DNA of 5,779 bases from an uncultured Erysipelotrichaceae bacterium (GTDB lineage: Bacteria > Bacillota_I > Bacilli_A > RF39 > UBA660). Shown piece after piece: positions 1 through 5,779 of this stretch (position 1 is the stretch's first letter; each line of letters starts with the position of its first letter). Below the pieces are notes generated by a model, which saw only the letters and a list, made by a program, of their open reading frames with translations, made no database searches and was not told where the DNA came from. The DNA is taken from the NCBI GenBank assembly GCA_902772675.1, contig CACYBN010000109.1, positions 1-5,779 of the forward strand, written 5' to 3'. Position numbers and translations under genes: made by a program.

Positions 1-788
1 GATTTAATCTTTTCTATTTCAGGAACCATCTTATTAAAAGATATATATTTATATAAATTATTAACATATGTAGAATAATCTACTTCACTCTTAGGATAAT
101 CTTCAGTTATATAATCTAATACTTTAATATTAAATTCATCTCCTAAGTTCATTGAACTAATCTTTTCAATTATTTCATTATATACATCATTTACACTAGG
201 ATTAATACTTTCAATATTAAAACAGAAATAATCTTTATCTAATCTATCTTCATTTTGTAAAAATACTTTTATACTATCTTTGCTATCACTAATAATAGTT
301 ATCTTTCTTTTTTCTAAATCTTCTTTTAATAAATAAAAGAATTTCTTTTTATATTGGACATCTTGCATTTCTAAAGAATTTAAATCACTTAATACAATAA
401 TACTATTATCATTATAAAAACTATCTATTAGATCAGGAGTATCTAACTTATATAAAGATAAATCTACTACACTATTTTTATCTACATATTCATATTTATT
501 AGAATAGTATTTAAGTATATTAGTTATTTCATTTAAAGTTTCTTCATCTCTAGTATCTATACTAATATTAAAACTTATATAATTAGTTTCTTCTTTTTTA
601 TTATATTTATCCATATAAGAAATAATTTTCTTTAATAAGTCTTTTGATTCATCTTTTATAAATAACTTATCTATATGAGATAAATAATCAACTTCTTCTT
701 CAGGGGTAACTTCTATATCATCTTCACTTACTAATGGTCTATTAAAAAAATCATTATATACTTCAGTGAATATTTCTTTTTCTTTCAT
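1..788 (-). CDS. Partial AAA-like protein, N-terminal part; visible domain lacks a P-loop
   Basis: I read an open frame of 262 codons without a stop from the ATG at 786-788 to the left edge, so the gene continues outside the window. The start is fixed by a near-perfect Shine-Dalgarno (AGGAGGT) 4 nt upstream. The visible protein is acidic and soluble, with no signal peptide or membrane segment. After a helical N-terminus (about 1-65), residues 70-210 look like an alpha/beta nucleotide-binding fold: a strand where Walker B is expected (IIVLSDLNSL, 130-139), then a helix, then a strand (KITIISDSKD, 162-171) resembling AAA sensor 1, then a lid-like helical part (about 200-262). No GxxxxGK[ST] P-loop occurs in these 262 residues and the Walker B Asp-Glu pair is not intact, so this domain looks catalytically degenerate. 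An active AAA domain of the CbxX/SpoVK type may follow beyond the edge. It is the last visible gene of the telA operon, 35 nt after telA. That the frame is a gene is near certain; the AAA assignment is tentative. Confidence 0.6.
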   Translation of the reverse strand, partial: MKEKEIFTEVYNDFFNRPLVSEDDIEVTPEEEVDYLSHIDKLFIKDESKDLLKKIISYMDKYNKKEETNYISFNISIDTRDEETLNEITNILKYYSNKYEYVDKNSVVDLSLYKLDTPDLIDSFYNDNSIIVLSDLNSLEMQDVQYKKKFFYLLKEDLEKRKITIISDSKDSIKVFLQNEDRLDKDYFCFNIESINPSVNDVYNEIIEKISSMNLGDEFNIKVLDYITEDYPKSEVDYSTYVNNLYKYISFNKMVPEIEKIK

Positions 789-792
789 AATA

Positions 793-799
793 ACCTCCT
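793..799 (-). promoter_or_regulatory. Strong Shine-Dalgarno site of the AAA-like gene
   Basis: On the minus strand AGGAGGT lies 4 nt before the ATG at 786-788. It is the best match to the anti-Shine-Dalgarno sequence among the genes of this window and settles the start of a frame that has no stop inside the window. It sits just downstream of the hairpin at the end of telA, so folding of that hairpin could influence access to it. Confidence 0.85.
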
Positions 800-801
800 A
801 T

Positions 802-828
802 AAAAAATAAAGCATAAAATGCTTTATT
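802..828 (-). terminator. Terminator-like hairpin overlapping the telA stop codon (possible attenuator)
   Basis: Positions 806-815 and 819-828 form a perfect 10-bp inverted repeat with a 3-nt loop. Read on the minus strand, the second arm runs into a T-tract (six T at 807-802). This is the layout of a rho-independent terminator, but only two of the ten pairs are G-C, so it should be weak. The telA stop codon (824-826) lies inside the first arm, so translating ribosomes would affect folding. It lies between telA and the next co-directional gene, where partial termination or an mRNA 3'-end stabiliser is plausible. In DNA this AT-rich some chance palindromes are expected, but ten perfect pairs plus a T-tract in the only long intergenic gap of the operon is suggestive. 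Confidence 0.5.
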
Positions 829-1972
829 CTTTAACATTTATCTCTAAAACTTTATCTTTTAATTCTTGTTCAATAGATTGTAACTCTTCTTCAGCTTGAG
901 CTCTCTTAATTCTTCCTTCTTCATGAATCTTAATTACACCATCTAAAGTATCAATAATATCTTTATTAGTTTTCTTAAGAGTTTCTACATCTACAATTGC
1001 TCTTTCACTTTCTTTAGCTATATCAAGAGAACCTTGTTTTAAAGTTTCACTATTCTTTTGAAGCATTTCATTAGTTAATTTAGAAACAGCTTGTTGTTCT
1101 TTTAAAGATTTTTTAGCATTAGTAATACCTAAGGCAAGTACCATTTGGTTTTTCCATAATGGAATAGTATTATTTATTGAACTTTGAATCTTTTCTACTA
1201 ATTCTGCATCATTATTTTGAAGCAATCTAATTTGAGGAGCCATTTGAATAGAAATAATTCTTGTAGTTTTTAAATCATATAATTTCTTTTCAAATCTATT
1301 TATTTGAGCTTCCATATCTTGAACTGCTTGAATATCTAATTGATCTTTAGTCTCTTCAGCTTTTTTCTTAAGTTCAGGTAATACTTCATTTTTTAATTCT
1401 TCAATCTTTCTATCTCCAGCAATAATATATAGAGATATTTCTTGGAAGAATTCTAGATTCTTTTGATACATTTCATCAAAAGTAGAAATATCTTTTAATA
1501 ATTGAATTTTATTCTTATCTAAGTCTTTTTCAATTACATCAATATTAGTTTCTATCTTACTATATTTAGCTAATAAAGTATCAAATTCTTTTTTAGCATT
1601 ATAGAATAACTTACCAAATAAACCTTTATGTTCTCCACCAATACTATTGTCAAAACTTTTAATTTGACCTACTAAATCTGCTAGTAAATCTCCAGTATCT
1701 CCAGTACTTTTAGTCTTAACATCTTTAAGAATAGAATCTGAAAAATCAGAAATCTTACTTTGAGCAGCATTACCATATTGTAATACTTGAGTAGAATCAC
1801 TTACATCAATTTTTTTATTAAATTCATCTACTGCTTTCTTTTCTGCTGGAGTTAAAGCATCATAATTTAATGACTTTTCTATTTTTTCTTCAGTTATTTT
1901 AGTTTCACTTTGAGCTAGCTCATCAACCTTTTCTAATTCTTTCTTTTCAACTTTTAATTCTAATTCAGCCAT
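824..1972 (-). CDS. telA: TelA family protein (toxic anion resistance)
   Basis: This 382-residue cytosolic, largely alpha-helical protein has the usual length and sequence style of the TelA family (toxic anion resistance protein, PF05816). Family-like stretches are visible in order: an acidic, Lys/Glu-rich helical start (1-50); a conserved block around QYGNAAQSKISDFS (65-78), followed by the K(S/D)TGDTGDLLADL region (88-100); a long coiled-coil centre (about 125-300); and a C-terminal block containing GSLDIAKESERAIVDVETLKK (314-334) and EEGRIKRAQAEEEL (351-364), which I recognise as the most conserved part. There is no membrane segment. TelA was named for tellurite resistance, but in most bacteria its molecular activity is unknown; a role in envelope or chemical stress is inferred. 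The start has a good Shine-Dalgarno (AAAGGAG, 1980-1986) lying inside the end of the preceding gene. Only 1 nt separates that gene's stop from this ATG, so translation is probably coupled. The gene shares its operon with xpaC, its usual partner. The family call is firm, the function less so. Confidence 0.92.
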   Translation of the reverse strand: MAELELKVEKKELEKVDELAQSETKITEEKIEKSLNYDALTPAEKKAVDEFNKKIDVSDSTQVLQYGNAAQSKISDFSDSILKDVKTKSTGDTGDLLADLVGQIKSFDNSIGGEHKGLFGKLFYNAKKEFDTLLAKYSKIETNIDVIEKDLDKNKIQLLKDISTFDEMYQKNLEFFQEISLYIIAGDRKIEELKNEVLPELKKKAEETKDQLDIQAVQDMEAQINRFEKKLYDLKTTRIISIQMAPQIRLLQNNDAELVEKIQSSINNTIPLWKNQMVLALGITNAKKSLKEQQAVSKLTNEMLQKNSETLKQGSLDIAKESERAIVDVETLKKTNKDIIDTLDGVIKIHEEGRIKRAQAEEELQSIEQELKDKVLEINVKE

Positions 1973-1973
1973 A

Positions 1974-3194
1974 TTAACTCTCCTTTAAATATTCAATTAA
2001 TTTATTATAAGTATCCATTTTTAAACTTGATACAGTACTTTTTATAGTAGAAGGAATTGCAATACCTACTGAAGATACATCATAATTACCTCCAGTTATA
2101 CCAGTTCTAAATCCATATTTTTTCCATGCTATTTGTTGAATTTCAGGATCTTGTAATGCTTTATATAATTCTTTTCCATTTTCAGTAAATGCTGCAAAAC
2201 AGTGACTATTCCAAATAGTAGGTTTTGGATATAAAACTACTATTTGATCTTTTACTTGTTTAAATCCAGTTGGATTTGAATTAGCAAAATCTATTAAACT
2301 CTTTTCATAGTCTACGATCATAGGTTCTCCACCCATACCTGTTTTTAAATATCTTTCAAATAAATCTGCTGGTGTATTATTCATATATCCAGATTTTTGA
2401 TAGAATTTCTTTAACTTAGCTAAATTTTGATTTAATGTATTTTCACTAATTGAACCATTTCCTAAAATAGCTAATAATAGTCCATAATAAGTTGCTCCTG
2501 GAGATGAAGTGACTGGATCAGTTGATGCTATATTAATAGTTCCATATAAATCTTTAAGACCTATATCACTCCATTTTTTACCATCAAGAATATAATTAAT
2601 TAACTTATCCATATCAGTAATATAGTATACTCCTTTATCATCTTTAGTAACTATTTTTTGTTCAATTAATTTATCTGCTACTTCTTTCCATGAATATATA
2701 ACAATTGGAGTATTAAGAGTTAAACCACCATCTACAACAGTATATCTATCACTTTCTTCATTATCTTTATTTGGAGATAATTTATAATAATCATAGAATC
2801 TTTGATCTGAAGTAAATAATGCATCATATTTAGATACTCCTTCAGTATTAATAGTTATAGTTTTATCTCCATTAGAAAGTCTATTAATAATAGTTTGATT
2901 ACCTTTTCCAACAGATTCTCTAATTAATGGTTGAGTTATTGTCTTACCATTACTCCATGTATCATATTCTACAACTAGTCCATATTTGTCTTCTAAAATC
3001 TTTTTAATATCTTCATCATTAATAAAATCTTCTTTTCCACCACCAGTAGCTACATATATAGTTTTAATATCTTTATTCTTCTTATTACCTTTTTCATTAT
3101 TTGTAGTTACATTATTACTGACAACTTTAATAATAATTATTATTACTATTAGTGCAACAAATATAGAAATACCAATAATTTGCTTTTTATTCAT
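1974..3194 (-). CDS. Membrane-anchored substrate-binding-like protein (type II periplasmic binding fold)
   Basis: This 406-residue protein has a short positive N-terminus (MNKKQ), one hydrophobic helix (about 5-23, with a run of Ile encoded by ATT/ATA repeats), a Lys/Asn-rich linker (28-43) and then an extracellular domain. There is no lipobox; the only Cys is residue 332. The ectodomain (about 45-375) resembles type II periplasmic binding proteins of the ModA/sulfate-binding-like group: a first strand TIYVATGGG (45-53), a YDALFTS strand (123-129), the hinge-like NTPIVIYSW (161-169), a ligand-loop-like DPVTSSPGATYYG segment (226-238) and a C-terminal YGFRTG motif (360-365). The same landmarks occur in the upstream VWA gene, so the two are probably paralogues. 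The start overlaps the end of xpaC by 8 nt and is preceded by GAGGG (3203-3207). No permease or ABC ATPase accompanies it in the operon, so a sensing or binding role is more likely than import. The ligand is unknown. Confidence 0.82.
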   Translation of the reverse strand: MNKKQIIGISIFVALIVIIIIIKVVSNNVTTNNEKGNKKNKDIKTIYVATGGGKEDFINDEDIKKILEDKYGLVVEYDTWSNGKTITQPLIRESVGKGNQTIINRLSNGDKTITINTEGVSKYDALFTSDQRFYDYYKLSPNKDNEESDRYTVVDGGLTLNTPIVIYSWKEVADKLIEQKIVTKDDKGVYYITDMDKLINYILDGKKWSDIGLKDLYGTINIASTDPVTSSPGATYYGLLLAILGNGSISENTLNQNLAKLKKFYQKSGYMNNTPADLFERYLKTGMGGEPMIVDYEKSLIDFANSNPTGFKQVKDQIVVLYPKPTIWNSHCFAAFTENGKELYKALQDPEIQQIAWKKYGFRTGITGGNYDVSSVGIAIPSTIKSTVSSLKMDTYNKLIEYLKES

Positions 3195-3810
3195 CTTTAT
3201 TTCCCTCTACTTTCAATTCATTCTTAGATAAACCATCAGATTTTAACATAGAATTTAATACTTTAATTTCTACTTTAGTATCTAAAACATCAGATTCATA
3301 TAAGATATTTAAAAATTTCTTAAATACAGTATCTATCTCTTCTAAAGTCTTTTTAGTAGAATCGTTAAATTTCTTTATCTCTGAACTAGTCATATGTTGA
3401 TTTTCTATTTCATCATATCTATCTACTAATTTAACTGTTACAGGTAGATAATAATCAAAGAAATTTTTTAACTTCTTTTCTTTATCAGGTTCTTTCTCTA
3501 TTGTTTTAATTATTTTATCTACAGTATCATTTATTTCATTTAAAGTTACTCTTACTTTTTCATCTTCTATTTGAGGAATCATAACTAATATATGTTTATT
3601 TTGTTTTTTAGCTTTTTGTAAAATATTATATAGAGATATATTAGTTTCTTTTAAAGTTTTAACTTCATCTTTTCTAAAAACTAATTCCCCTGCTGCAAAA
3701 GCAGCTGCTCCTATAGCTAAAGATGGTAATACTGGAATAGATAAAGCTAGATATGGAACAGCAAAGAATGTTCCTCCTACTACAGCTGATACAATTTCAC
3801 TATTCTTCAT
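3187..3810 (-). CDS. xpaC: XpaC family membrane protein ('5-bromo-4-chloroindolyl phosphate hydrolysis' family)
   Basis: This 207-residue protein starts with two closely spaced hydrophobic segments (about 8-22 and 26-46, rich in Ala, Val and Leu with prolines between), which should form a membrane hairpin. The rest is an acidic and lysine-rich helical, coiled-coil-like cytosolic region (50-200). The segment FFDYYLPVTVKLVDRYDEIE (117-136) is the signature I recognise from the XpaC family. The family was named from a Bacillus screen for X-phos hydrolysis, but no phosphatase motif is visible and an enzymatic role is doubtful; a partner or regulator of TelA is the better reading. The start has a G-rich Shine-Dalgarno (AGGGGG, about 3815-3820) that overlaps the stop codon of the VWA gene 10 nt upstream. 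The 3' end overlaps the next gene by 8 nt. Such spacing suggests coupled, near-stoichiometric synthesis. I am confident of the family and not of the biochemical function. Confidence 0.87.
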   Translation of the reverse strand: MKNSEIVSAVVGGTFFAVPYLALSIPVLPSLAIGAAAFAAGELVFRKDEVKTLKETNISLYNILQKAKKQNKHILVMIPQIEDEKVRVTLNEINDTVDKIIKTIEKEPDKEKKLKNFFDYYLPVTVKLVDRYDEIENQHMTSSEIKKFNDSTKKTLEEIDTVFKKFLNILYESDVLDTKVEIKVLNSMLKSDGLSKNELKVEGNKDE

Positions 3811-3820
3811 ATTATTCCCC

Positions 3821-5434
3821 CTAATTGTAACTTCTAACTTCTTTAAAGGCTTTCAATAAGTCAGTAGTTCCATCAAATACTTTTGCATTAGATAAACTAG
3901 CTATTTCTTTTAGTTGAGTTTCATCTGCAGAACCAAATGTAATACTATAAATAGGAATATGAGATTCTTTTTGTTTATAAAAACTTTCTAGACCTGAATA
4001 ATATCCTACATTTACTAATCCATCTGTCATAGCAATAATAGTTTTAGTATAAGTATCACTTTCTTTTTCTAAGATATCTATTCCTTCTGCTATAGCAGCA
4101 TATAATGCTGTAGATCCTGAAGGAGACTCATCTCTTACTTTTTGTATTAATTCATTTGTCTCTCTTCCTGTTCCTGTCCATGTATCCAAAACATTTGATG
4201 CAAATGGAATTATTGTAATTTTATCCCTCTTACTAAATTGTAATCTATCTTCTTTAGCTTTTTCATAATCTAAAATATATTCCATAGAATTAACCAAATC
4301 AGTTTTTCCTCTACCATCCATACTTCCAGAATAATCTAAACAAAATACTACATGAGTAGGTTTTCTTATTTCATCTATATATAAATTAATCGCAGAAGAA
4401 ATAACTTTTTTAGATGGGAATCTAGTAACATTTAAATATTTAGAAGTATCAATTCCCCAATCTTTATTAAATGTATTTTTATCTGCTGAAGTAGATACTC
4501 CACCATACCATGTTCTAAGACCATTCTTTTGAAGCATCTTTTGTCCATCTTTACTTAATAAATATCCTTGAATATTTAAAAATGCTTCTTCCTTCTTTTC
4601 ATTATTATCATGATTTATAAAAGCAAAAGTAGAATCATTTATAGCTACACCATCAGTAGGATAAATCAAATATAAAGGTTCTTTATCTGCTGCTTCTAGT
4701 TTTTTATTAATATTAATTAAACTAGATTCTGATGTTATAACTGCTTCGTAATCATTAGTATTTAAGAACATTTCTTCAAGATAACTTTCACTACCACTAA
4801 CTCTTTCTACACCAGAAAATACTCCTTTAAGATTATTAATTAAATCTTGTCTATTTAACATTTCTTCAGTTAATACTTCTGGATTACCTGCTAGTGATTG
4901 TAAGAATCCAATAAAAGCAGTAGCTCCTGAATTAGTTTGAGTAACTGAATTCATTACATATTTAATCTTTTTATCTTTAATTAGATTAACAATTTCTTTA
5001 TTAGTAACATTCTTATCAACAAGACCTAATTCTTTAGCTTTACTTTTTTTAATACCAAATACAACTGGACTAATACTAATAGATTTAGAATTACTAGTTA
5101 AATACATATTATCTAACATATATAACCACATACTATTAGAAATCCATACTGCATCATAACCTTTAGAATTAGAGTTTAATTCATCAACTATATCGATATC
5201 TCCCATATAACTGATATTTAAATCAATATTGTTTTTAAGTGCATACTCTTTTAATTCGTCTTCTACTATTTTATTGTCAGATGATGCTAAAACATTTAAT
5301 ACTTGAGTATTTCCACTATTAAATACTTTTTCTATTCCATTTTGAATAAAACTACCCATGAACAAAAAGAACATGACAAATAGAAATATTCCAAGACCAA
5401 TTCCCCAATTAGAACTTTTGTTTTTGTTTAACAT
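3821..5434 (-). CDS. Membrane-anchored substrate-binding-like and VWA domain protein
   Basis: This 537-residue protein has an N-terminal helix (about 11-30) after a short Lys-containing tail, so the bulk should be outside the cell. Residues about 45-310 look like a type II periplasmic-binding-protein domain: NVLASSDNK (47-55), GYDAVWISN (92-100), ISPVVFGIKK (121-130), TNSGATAFIGFL (167-178) and NGLRT (304-308). Residues about 358-533 are a von Willebrand factor A domain with an apparently intact metal-ion-dependent adhesion site: the DYSGS motif (DxSxS, D367/S369/S371), Thr442 in SGSTALY, and Asp471 in AMTDG. This predicts divalent-metal-dependent protein-protein contacts. There is no lipobox; the only Cys (365) lies in the VWA core strand. 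The pattern fits proteins annotated as 'substrate-binding and VWA domain-containing protein'. It is the first gene of the operon, behind the extended -10 promoter and a weak Shine-Dalgarno (GAGAG 3 nt, or AAGGG 12 nt, before the ATG). Its partner and ligand are unknown. Confidence 0.88.
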   Translation of the reverse strand: MLNKNKSSNWGIGLGIFLFVMFFLFMGSFIQNGIEKVFNSGNTQVLNVLASSDNKIVEDELKEYALKNNIDLNISYMGDIDIVDELNSNSKGYDAVWISNSMWLYMLDNMYLTSNSKSISISPVVFGIKKSKAKELGLVDKNVTNKEIVNLIKDKKIKYVMNSVTQTNSGATAFIGFLQSLAGNPEVLTEEMLNRQDLINNLKGVFSGVERVSGSESYLEEMFLNTNDYEAVITSESSLININKKLEAADKEPLYLIYPTDGVAINDSTFAFINHDNNEKKEEAFLNIQGYLLSKDGQKMLQKNGLRTWYGGVSTSADKNTFNKDWGIDTSKYLNVTRFPSKKVISSAINLYIDEIRKPTHVVFCLDYSGSMDGRGKTDLVNSMEYILDYEKAKEDRLQFSKRDKITIIPFASNVLDTWTGTGRETNELIQKVRDESPSGSTALYAAIAEGIDILEKESDTYTKTIIAMTDGLVNVGYYSGLESFYKQKESHIPIYSITFGSADETQLKEIASLSNAKVFDGTTDLLKAFKEVRSYN

Positions 5435-5461
5435 TTTCTCTCACAACCCTTACTATAAATA

Positions 5462-5470
5462 AGTATATCA
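5462..5470 (-). promoter_or_regulatory. Predicted extended -10 promoter of the VWA-xpaC-telA operon
   Basis: On the minus strand TGATATACT (5470 to 5462) matches the extended -10 form TGnTATAAT, with TATACT as the hexamer. The region 16-18 nt upstream holds no good TTGACA; it is the T-tract and arm of the preceding terminator, which agrees with a promoter relying on the TG extension. Transcription would start near 5455, leaving a leader of only about 20 nt before the ATG at 5434. Its position, between a terminator and the first gene of a tight operon, supports the call. AT-rich DNA makes -10-like matches common, so confidence is moderate. Confidence 0.55.
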
Positions 5471-5476
5471 TTAAAT

Positions 5477-5503
5477 AAAAAAAAGAGAAATAATATTTCC
5501 CTT
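5477..5503 (-). terminator. Rho-independent terminator after the permease-like gene
   Basis: Read on the minus strand, arm AAGGGAAAT (5503-5495), loop ATT, and arm ATTTCTCTT (5491-5483) form a 9-bp RNA stem with one G-U wobble. It runs straight into a tract of eight T (5484-5477). It begins 24 nt after the stop codon at 5528-5530 of the gene on the right. On the plus strand the wobble becomes an A-C mismatch and there is no comparable T-tract, so it acts in one direction only. It separates the right-hand gene from the telA operon. Confidence 0.8.
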
Positions 5504-5527
5504 AATTAAAAAAGATATATAAATCAA

Positions 5528-5779
5528 TTAACTATTAAAATATATATATTTAAAACCTAATTTCTTATAGAAGGTACTTGCTTTTGGAAATCCAAATTTA
5601 GGAAAAATCAAATTATATAATTCATCTATTAAGAATATTCCCAATATAACTAGAGATACTATCATAAATCTCTTTTTATTTTTTACTTTCTTAGCTAATT
5701 TCATCAATAAAGGAACTAATATATATATTAAGAATAATGCACTTAATCCAAAGAAAGTAACACTTCTTAAACAAACATA
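5528..5779 (-). CDS. C-terminal part of a multi-pass membrane protein, probably a putative ABC transporter permease (CmpB-like)
   Basis: An open frame enters from the right edge and gives 83 residues before a TAA stop at 5528-5530. The start lies outside the window. The fragment has a hydrophobic helix (GLSALFLIYILVPLL, about residues 11-25), a strongly basic loop (KLAKKVKNKKR, 27-37), a second hydrophobic helix (MIVSLVILGIFLID, 38-51) and a tail with FPKFGFP and an aromatic end. The order 'LRS..FFGL..LFLIYILVP.L', then a basic turn, then a helix ending in Asp resembles the C-terminus of the 'putative ABC transporter permease' family (PF06541, CmpB-like). I recognise this by pattern only, on a short fragment. 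The family has no well-established substrate. A terminator follows 24 nt after the stop, so the gene is probably not part of the telA operon. Confidence 0.6.
   Translation of the reverse strand, partial: YVCLRSVTFFGLSALFLIYILVPLLMKLAKKVKNKKRFMIVSLVILGIFLIDELYNLIFPKFGFPKASTFYKKLGFKYIYFNS

Noticed and set aside
1625..1653. Promoter-like TTGACA, 17 nt, CATAAA on the minus strand inside telA
   Set aside because: The -35 match is perfect but the -10 hexamer matches only 4 of 6. It lies in the conserved coding region of telA far from any gene start, so chance in AT-rich DNA is the simpler explanation.
3121..3160. ATT/ATA-type simple repeat
   Set aside because: It encodes the isoleucine run of the transmembrane helix of the binding-like protein; I see no separate repeat element.
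2986..3231. 81-codon open frame on the plus strand
   Set aside because: It is antisense to the N-terminus of the binding-protein gene and the end of xpaC. Its hydrophobic, Ile/Leu/Phe-rich composition is the mirror of AT-rich coding sequence and the transmembrane helix, and it conflicts with two well-supported genes.
1..5779. CRISPR arrays, tRNA or rRNA genes, insertion sequences, attachment sites
   Set aside because: Coding sequence fills almost the whole window. I saw no regularly spaced repeats, no cloverleaf-like GC-richer segment, no transposase-like product and no terminal inverted repeats.
3821..5779. The right-hand permease-like gene as the transporter partner of the two binding-like proteins
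   Set aside because: It is separated from them by a strong terminator and a new promoter, and the CmpB-like family is not known to work with such binding proteins. A link cannot be excluded but is not supported.

Overview
The window is very AT-rich DNA (about a quarter G+C, judged by eye), and every gene I can support lies on the minus strand. The standard genetic code fits: Trp codons read as TGG and no in-frame TGA interrupts the long reading frames. This argues against mycoplasmas that read TGA as Trp. Good purine-rich Shine-Dalgarno sites, AT-rich codons, AGA-dominated arginine and the protein families present point to a low-GC Bacillota (Firmicutes), such as a Bacilli/Erysipelotrichia- or Clostridia-like lineage. 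I cannot name a species.

Layout in the direction of transcription, from the right edge to the left. At 5528-5779 is the C-terminal end of a multi-pass membrane protein that resembles the 'putative ABC transporter permease' (CmpB-like) family. A convincing rho-independent terminator follows it at 5477-5503. Immediately after that lies an extended -10 promoter (5462-5470), which probably starts a compact five-gene operon. The genes in order are: (1) a membrane-anchored substrate-binding-like plus VWA domain protein (3821-5434); (2) XpaC (3187-3810); (3) a second membrane-anchored substrate-binding-like protein (1974-3194); (4) TelA, the toxic-anion-resistance family protein (824-1972); (5) the N-terminal 262 codons of a protein I read as a degenerate AAA-like domain, which runs off the left edge (1-788). 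The intervals between the first four operon genes are +10, -8 and +1 nt, so they are very likely co-transcribed and partly translationally coupled. The one larger gap (35 nt), between telA and gene 5, holds a perfect 10-bp hairpin followed by a T-tract that may act as an attenuator. No stretch over 300 bases lacks a gene.

How the genes may work together. XpaC and TelA are known partners in gene neighbourhoods of the wider tellurite/stress-response (Ter/Tel) network, and VWA and AAA proteins are recurrent members of such neighbourhoods. Here they come with two paralogous periplasmic-binding-protein-like domains facing outward. Each is tethered by an N-terminal transmembrane helix and not by a lipobox, and the operon as seen contains no transporter permease or ABC ATPase. 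My inference is a membrane-spanning sensing or stress-response assembly: outer ligand-binding and VWA adhesion domains, an XpaC membrane hairpin, and cytosolic TelA and AAA-like parts. This is more plausible than a nutrient importer, but it is a hypothesis and no ligand can be assigned from sequence.
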